From Candidatus Hydrogenedentota bacterium (GTDB lineage Bacteria; Hydrogenedentota; Hydrogenedentia; Hydrogenedentales; SCBR16-9), in assembly GCA_007116095.1 (NCBI GenBank), contig SKJD01000343.1:1-5720 (forward strand): 5,720 nt of DNA. Reading direction: 5' to 3'. The translations under genes and the position numbers were made by a program. The notes under the pieces are model-generated. The model did not search any database, was not told where the DNA came from, and saw nothing but the letters and a program-made list of their open reading frames with translations. Below, piece by piece: positions 5,159 to 5,720 of the stretch (positions within the stretch are counted from its first letter, which is position 1; each line of letters starts with the position of its first letter).

Positions 5159-5720
5159 ATGTCATCAACCGCACCCGAGCCGCCCCGCAATGTACTGGTC
5201 CTGCTGGGGCCGACCGCCTCGGGCAAGACCGGACTGGGCGTGCGGCTTGCGCACGGACTGGGCGGCGATGTCGTCTCGGCAGACTCCCGGCAGGTCTACC
5301 GCGGCCTGGACATCGGCTCGGGGAAAGACCTGGCGGAATATACGCTGGACGGGCAATCCATCCCCTACCACCTCATTGATTGCGTCGATCTGGATGCGGA
5401 ATACAGCGTCTTTCAGTTTCAGCAGGACTGTTTTGCGGTGTTGGAACAGCTTTGGGCGGCAAAACGTTTGCCCGTGCTGGTGGGCGGCACGGGCCTGTAT
5501 ATCGAAGCGGTGTTGCAGGGTTACCGGATGGTGGCGGCCCCGGAGAATCCGGCGTTGCGAGCGCGTCTTGCTGAGAAATCAACCGAAACGTTGCAGCAGA
5601 CCCTCTGCACGCTGCAACCCAACCAACACAACAGCACTGACCTGAAAGACCGTGATCGGCTGATCCGCGCCCTGGAAATTGCCTACTACACCCAGGCATA
5701 TCCCCCACCCCCGGCGCCCA
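5159..5720 (+). CDS. miaA: tRNA dimethylallyltransferase MiaA (tRNA isopentenyltransferase), 3' end beyond the window
   Basis: The first 187 residues are present and the gene runs off the right edge (full-length MiaA is usually about 300). The enzyme transfers a dimethylallyl group from DMAPP to N6 of A37 in tRNAs reading UNN codons, in the cytoplasm. Family marks are in order: P-loop GPTASGKT (17-24), DVVSADSRQVYRGLDIGSGK (37-56) with the catalytic Asp42, Ser44 and Gln46 region, YHLID (70-74), PVLVGGTGLYIEAVLQGY (105-122), and DRDRLIRALEI (164-174), which matches the tRNA-binding DxxRxxRALE segment. The GSGKDL form at 53-58 replaces the more common GTAKP. The start ATG 5159 places the P-loop at the usual distance from the N-terminus. 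AAGGA (5141-5145) lies 13 bases upstream, a rather long spacing. The gene is divergent from the TPR gene. Confidence 0.97.
   Translation, partial: MSSTAPEPPRNVLVLLGPTASGKTGLGVRLAHGLGGDVVSADSRQVYRGLDIGSGKDLAEYTLDGQSIPYHLIDCVDLDAEYSVFQFQQDCFAVLEQLWAAKRLPVLVGGTGLYIEAVLQGYRMVAAPENPALRARLAEKSTETLQQTLCTLQPNQHNSTDLKDRDRLIRALEIAYYTQAYPPPPAP

Overview
The window looks like a GC-rich (by eye, high-50s percent) chromosomal segment from a Gram-negative-type bacterium. The evidence is Shine-Dalgarno-led genes, one exported repeat protein with a classical Sec signal peptide, and a bacterial miaA. The lineage cannot be fixed from the sequence. The gene set and the unusual ROK-like protein would suit a PVC-group or Hydrogenedentes-like environmental genome, but that is only a guess. 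No rRNA, tRNA, CRISPR array, insertion sequence or phage gene was seen.

Layout, left to right. (1) Positions 1-1366, minus strand: a ROK-like/ASKHA-fold sugar kinase or regulator-like protein, cut off at its C-terminus by the window edge. It has an unusual N-terminal extension of about 155 residues. (2) 1367-1781: a 415-bp divergent intergenic region. It holds a palindromic TATAAT element readable on both strands, a 6-4-6 inverted repeat that could be an operator, a possible 26-codon leader ORF just upstream of the ROK-like gene, and a small G/C hairpin near the start of the next gene. (3) 1782-2780, plus strand: a complete inositol-monophosphatase-superfamily phosphatase of the 3'(2'),5'-bisphosphate nucleotidase (HAL2/SAL1/CysQ) type. 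(4) 2781-2944: a convergent gap dominated by a 14-bp-stem terminator that can serve both flanking genes. (5) 2945-4780, minus strand: a complete 611-residue exported TPR-like protein with a Gln/Gly/Pro/Met-rich tail. (6) 4781-5158: a second divergent intergenic region with two strong inverted repeats. One lies in the presumed 5' leader of the TPR gene. The other is a long two-segment hairpin of 17 paired bases. (7) 5159-5720, plus strand: the first 187 codons of miaA (tRNA dimethylallyltransferase), cut off by the right edge.

The four genes alternate in strand, so each is probably its own transcription unit and they do not form one pathway operon. The first two share a divergent control region, the middle two share a terminator, and the last two share a second divergent control region. 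The genes themselves are recognisable families. The less explained material is the dyad symmetry in the two divergent spacers and the extension on the ROK-like protein. I found no clear novel multi-gene system here.
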